A stretch of DNA of 51,993 nt from a virus, in the IMG/VR virus record IMGVR_UViG_3300032177_000015, positions 1-51,993 of that record. One strand, 5' to 3'. The position numbers and the translations under genes are program-made. Positions 48,792 to 51,993 of the stretch are shown in pieces. How positions within the stretch are numbered: the first letter of the stretch is position 1; each line of letters begins with the position of its first letter. The notes beneath the pieces are model-generated. The model made no database searches and had not been told where the DNA came from. It saw nothing but the letters and a program-made list of their open reading frames with translations.

Positions 48792-50804
48792 TTATAGATG
48801 TGGACGAGTTTTCAAAAGATTTATTAATGCTTTATTTATAATATCTTTAGTATCAATTATATCTTTAGAAAATCTTTTATTTTCTTCTTGATATATAATT
48901 GTAGGAGATATATTCGATACAAACGCACCATATAAAGCATTAGCTAGTGAATCACTTACATCTTTAGCAAAAGTACCACAAGTTGACTTATTCCAATCAC
49001 TATTATATTTATTATTTATTACTCCTTCTGGATGATCTATTTTATCTTTGCCTGTTTGAGATTTGGTAACCATTAAACATTGTAAATTATTCTTTAAAAA
49101 TATATTTCTTCCTGATTTAACTAAACCATTAATCATAGTCGTAAGTAGTATTTGATAAGGAACTACATCTCTATCAACACTTTGTTTTATTACTTTTACA
49201 TTGTTTCTTTCCAAAAATTGTTTACCTGTTTCACTTTGAAAAGTATCTATATAAAGAGCATAAATAGGCAATCCAGCTTCAGAAATTAAATCTAATAATA
49301 AATATGGAACTGCTTCTAAATTTATTCCTTTTTCTTTTCCTATTATAGCACAACTTAAATCTACTACATAAACACATTCTTTTTTTTCTATATCATATTC
49401 TTTATGAAGAATTGTTATTCCTGTAGCATCTCCATTTATAGAATAACTTGTATCTAATCCAACAAATCTAGGAGCTCCAATTGCCCTATTTATCTGAAAA
49501 GAATTAGAAGGTGTTCTATGAAAAAATAAATTTGTATTAATTTGATTCCATAATAATTTTTCAGGCATTGAATTAGAATCTGCTATTATAGCTCCTTCAA
49601 TATTGTTTAATAAAGAATTATTAAACATGTTTGTAATTAGTTCAACATTATTAATAAACTTATTCTCTGACACCGTGGGCCTACCAGCGATATCCTTAAT
49701 ACTTTTTATAAGATTATCTTTAAATGCATCATAAGAATCTATTGGAACATTGATAATTAAATCTAATGGTATATCTTCTAATTGTCTATTATCTGTAACT
49801 ATAGCTGCAGGAATAGATCCATTACCAGTAATTACTTTAAATGTTTCTCCAGTTTTATGCCATTTTTTAAAATTTTTACTATTATTAGGAAGAGCTTCCC
49901 ATCTAGTTACCCAATTGAATCTTACTCCTTCTCTATATCTTAATTCAGTAAGTATATGTTTTTCTATTATTGAATCTACATTATTTGCAGAAGTATCAAG
50001 ATAAAGAAATGTTAAATAATCTTCACCAACAGTAGCTTTAATTCTATCTGCAATATCTGTATATAATCTAAAAATATTTTCTTCTGTTGCTCCTGCATTT
50101 TCAACCCAAAATGAAATTTCTGATATATAGGCAGAAATTATATTAGACCCTATAAAAGCTAATGCATCATCATTACCTAATTGTAATTGTAATCCAGATG
50201 CTAAAGTAATTTCTCCTGAAGTTGAAGCTTTACTATATACAATTTTATCTCGACCTAACCTTCTTTGTTCTGTTGCTACTTTATCTTGAAATTTTACTTG
50301 TATAAATCTATCTGATTTTTCCATCATTTTAAACATAGGACGTAAATACAATTCTCTAGTTTTATCATATTTAAAGGATATAATGTATATAGCAAGATCT
50401 GTAAGAGGTGATAATCCATAATACATTGCGGGTTCTCTAAGAAAATGTATAAATACTATTGTATAAGTAATAAGTAATATTGCTAGATATGTTTTACCAA
50501 TCCTTGTTGATCCATATTGTACTATTTTATTATATTTTTTTTCTTTATCTAAACATTCTAAAAATTCAGCTTTTACCCATGGATATATACTTTGTACAAA
50601 TGATCCAGATAACCAACCATTAGTAGGATCAAGAAATTCTTCTGGTGTTGGAGGAGTAGAATAATATATTATACTTTCAACTTGTTTTTTAAGTTCATCT
50701 CTAGTTTCTTTATCAAAATACATCTTATATAGAGTTTGTTTTTCTTCAATTGATAAATCATTATATTTATCATCTATTAACTGTTCTTTGTTTATATTAA
50801 CCAT
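48792..50804 (-). CDS. Terminase large subunit (DNA-packaging ATPase/nuclease)
   Basis: The 670-residue protein has a Walker A at 98-105 (GSTRIGKT), a degenerate Walker B (AYISEISFW, with Ser-Glu in place of Asp-Glu), and a coupling motif segment LTFLYLDTSANN. The RNase H-like nuclease has its first Asp in RFVGLDTSYSINGDATG, its second in LYIDTFQSETGKQF and its third in FAKDVSDSLANALYG. It cuts concatemers and drives DNA into the prohead. The Asp-to-Ser change in Walker B is unusual, but the family tolerates variation. No small terminase was seen in this window. Confidence 0.88.
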   Translation of the reverse strand: MVNINKEQLIDDKYNDLSIEEKQTLYKMYFDKETRDELKKQVESIIYYSTPPTPEEFLDPTNGWLSGSFVQSIYPWVKAEFLECLDKEKKYNKIVQYGSTRIGKTYLAILLITYTIVFIHFLREPAMYYGLSPLTDLAIYIISFKYDKTRELYLRPMFKMMEKSDRFIQVKFQDKVATEQRRLGRDKIVYSKASTSGEITLASGLQLQLGNDDALAFIGSNIISAYISEISFWVENAGATEENIFRLYTDIADRIKATVGEDYLTFLYLDTSANNVDSIIEKHILTELRYREGVRFNWVTRWEALPNNSKNFKKWHKTGETFKVITGNGSIPAAIVTDNRQLEDIPLDLIINVPIDSYDAFKDNLIKSIKDIAGRPTVSENKFINNVELITNMFNNSLLNNIEGAIIADSNSMPEKLLWNQINTNLFFHRTPSNSFQINRAIGAPRFVGLDTSYSINGDATGITILHKEYDIEKKECVYVVDLSCAIIGKEKGINLEAVPYLLLDLISEAGLPIYALYIDTFQSETGKQFLERNNVKVIKQSVDRDVVPYQILLTTMINGLVKSGRNIFLKNNLQCLMVTKSQTGKDKIDHPEGVINNKYNSDWNKSTCGTFAKDVSDSLANALYGAFVSNISPTIIYQEENKRFSKDIIDTKDIINKALINLLKTRPHL

Positions 50805-50917
50805 TTTTTCCTTCTTTATATTTTAATTTTTATAACTATTCTACATTTTCTTATATAACTAAAAAAATGAATTTTTTTTAAAAAAGTAAAAAAGCATTGT
50901 ACTTTTCTAACGTAGGT

Positions 50918-50929
50918 ATTATATTAGTA
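50918..50929 (-). promoter_or_regulatory. Late-promoter-like motif before the terminase
   Basis: TACTAATATAAT on the minus strand, 114 nt before the terminase ATG. The first seven bases match the consensus exactly and the rest forms a perfect TATAAT. It lies in the intergenic region shared with the divergent plus-strand gene at 50964. Confidence 0.4.
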
Positions 50930-50963
50930 TTAGATTTAATAAAGTAAGTAAGGAGAAAATAGA

Positions 50964-51422
50964 ATGAGAAAAATAATAGATACTCATCATGCTATTGATC
51001 AATATGTTAAAAGGTATAAAGATCAATTTTCAAAAGAAATAGTAAATAAAGTGATTACTAATGCAATAAATAAAATAATTACTGAATATGATGACGAAGC
51101 AACTATTTATGCTATATGGTCAAAATCTACTGGTATATGTGCTATTATAGATTGGAGAAAAGACATACATAATAAAAAAGATACTCAAAATCACGCAGTT
51201 ATTATAACACTTCCTCCTATAAAAAAGAATTTTAAAGATCTTCATACTACTCATCCTAATGATGTTAAAATGATAGTAGAATCATTATTGCAAAAATGTA
51301 TAAAATTACAAGAAGGTTATTATAACTATATTCAAGAAGTTAAAATAGGAGCACTTAAATTATTTTTTGAAAAAGGGAAATTATTTGATTCTGGGATAGC
51401 ATATTTCATAGAAATAGCATAA
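50964..51422 (+). CDS. Unknown 152-aa protein
   Basis: AAGGAGA precedes the ATG. The protein begins MRKIIDTHHAIDQYVKRY, reminiscent of small proteins with a leading 'H-A-x-x-R-x-x-x-R', then alternates helices and strands (IYAIWSKSTGICAIIDW; HAVIITLPPIKK). No firm family. It is divergent from the terminase and upstream of the sigma-like gene, so it belongs to a plus-strand, probably earlier, unit. Confidence 0.55.
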   Translation: MRKIIDTHHAIDQYVKRYKDQFSKEIVNKVITNAINKIITEYDDEATIYAIWSKSTGICAIIDWRKDIHNKKDTQNHAVIITLPPIKKNFKDLHTTHPNDVKMIVESLLQKCIKLQEGYYNYIQEVKIGALKLFFEKGKLFDSGIAYFIEIA

Positions 51423-51547
51423 ATTAAATAAGGAGAAAACTTAAAAATAAAAAATAAAAAATAAAATAAAATTTTTAATAACAAATTATAAAAAAACTTT
51501 TTAAAAATTAAATAAGGAAAAATTAAATACATGTAGGAGTGTATACA

Positions 51548-51993
51548 ATGAAAAAAACAAATAATTATTCAAACAAAACAGATTTAGAAGTAATAGAAAT
51601 TTATAAGAATAATTCACATTGGAGAACGAAACAAGAAATAGAAACTTATTTTTATAAAAAATATGCACCTCTTTGTAAAAAGTATTCTAATGCATATAGA
51701 TATCTCTCAAGTATGGAAGATAATATGCAAGAATGTTATTTTTTAATGATCAAAGCCCTTGAATTTGTAAATATAAATAAAATAAATAATGAATCTTCTT
51801 TTTCTTTTGGTTATATATTTAAATCATACATCGAACCTTATTTTAAGTATGAAGGTACAAAAAATAAAAAATATATATATGAAGTAGATAGAGAAAAAAT
51901 TATTGTACAAAATAAAACAAAATCTTTTGAAGACATACTAATATTTAATACTAATTTAGAAATTTTTAAAAAACAACTTACTTCTTATGAATT
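51548..51993 (+). CDS. Sigma-factor-like protein, N-terminal part (3' end outside window)
   Basis: ATG at 51548 with GTAGGAG upstream; the frame is open to the window edge, about 148 residues. The segment ETYFYKKYAPLCKKYSNAYR, then YLSSMEDNMQECYFLMIKAL, then SFSFGYIFKSYIEPYFK matches sigma-70 region 2, with the core-binding 'D/E-D-x-x-Q-E-x-x-x-x-x-x-K-A' helix (EDNMQECYFLMIKA) and a following 'F-S-x-Y/G-x-x-x-x-I' helix. Region 4 would lie outside. Phages of this type (T4 gp55, SPO1 gp28) use such sigma factors for late transcription. It is a candidate reader of the TACTAATAAATA promoters. Confidence 0.65.
   Translation, partial: MKKTNNYSNKTDLEVIEIYKNNSHWRTKQEIETYFYKKYAPLCKKYSNAYRYLSSMEDNMQECYFLMIKALEFVNINKINNESSFSFGYIFKSYIEPYFKYEGTKNKKYIYEVDREKIIVQNKTKSFEDILIFNTNLEIFKKQLTSYE

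Noticed and set aside
1-51993. tRNA genes
   Set aside because: No cloverleaf-like sequence with a recognisable T-loop (GGTTCRANTCC) was found by eye; the GGTTCAC at 35752 lacks the paired arms. tRNAscan-SE would be decisive.

Overview
The window is a piece of a large, very AT-rich (roughly three-quarters A+T by eye) genome of a contractile-tailed, T4-like phage (myovirus, probably jumbo-sized). The evidence is a contiguous minus-strand set of tail sheath, tail tube, tape-measure, baseplate spike, gp25-like wedge, J-like wedge and tail-fibre genes, a large terminase, and phage replication and repair genes. The host is probably a diderm: the phage encodes a lipoprotein with a lipobox and two other Sec-signal proteins. 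The lone response-regulator domain (2707-3087) has the C-terminal wording I associate with spirochaete receiver domains, so a low-GC spirochaete-like host is my best but unproven guess.

Layout. 1-2701 (+): end of a clamp-loader gene, a holin-like membrane protein in its own promoter-terminator unit, small genes and an SbcD/gp47-type nuclease. 2707-19177 (-): tail module, read from sheath (19177) through tube, assembly proteins, tape measure, baseplate, two paralogous fibres and a hub-like protein, ending in a response regulator translationally coupled to the hub gene. 19462-35636 (+): a surface lipoprotein, then a nearly uninterrupted glycan/modification operon with five glycosyltransferase-like proteins, a GDP-mannose 4,6-dehydratase, two FkbM-type and two other methyltransferase-like proteins (one fused to a phosphotransferase-like tail) and two radical-SAM enzymes. 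It is punctuated by a TnpB gene and an isolated 93-aa late-type gene with its own promoter and terminator. 35860-43618 (+): small accessory genes (zinc ribbons, DraRnl-type RNA ligase, Lar-like, YopX-like, DUF551-like, secreted and membrane proteins). 43639-44955 (-): a TnpB-only IS200/IS605-type element. 44992-50804 (-): GIY-YIG homing endonuclease, neck-like protein, two membrane proteins, a zincin, a small protein and the large terminase. 50964-51993 (+): an unknown gene and the start of a sigma-factor-like gene cut by the window edge.

Regulation. The most striking non-coding signal is a 12-mer, TACTAATAAATA. It occurs exactly five times and in several near-matches, always oriented toward a structural, lysis-like or otherwise late-looking gene and on whichever strand that gene lies. 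I interpret it as the phage late promoter, and the sigma-like gene at the right edge is a candidate for the factor that reads it. A second AT-rich promoter-like sequence, a TTTAATTTTTTA box with a TATAYT-like box downstream, precedes several plus-strand accessory units and may be the early or middle class. Translation starts are often TTG or GTG, and genes commonly overlap by 4 nt (ATGA). No tRNA genes, rRNA or CRISPR arrays were recognised by eye.
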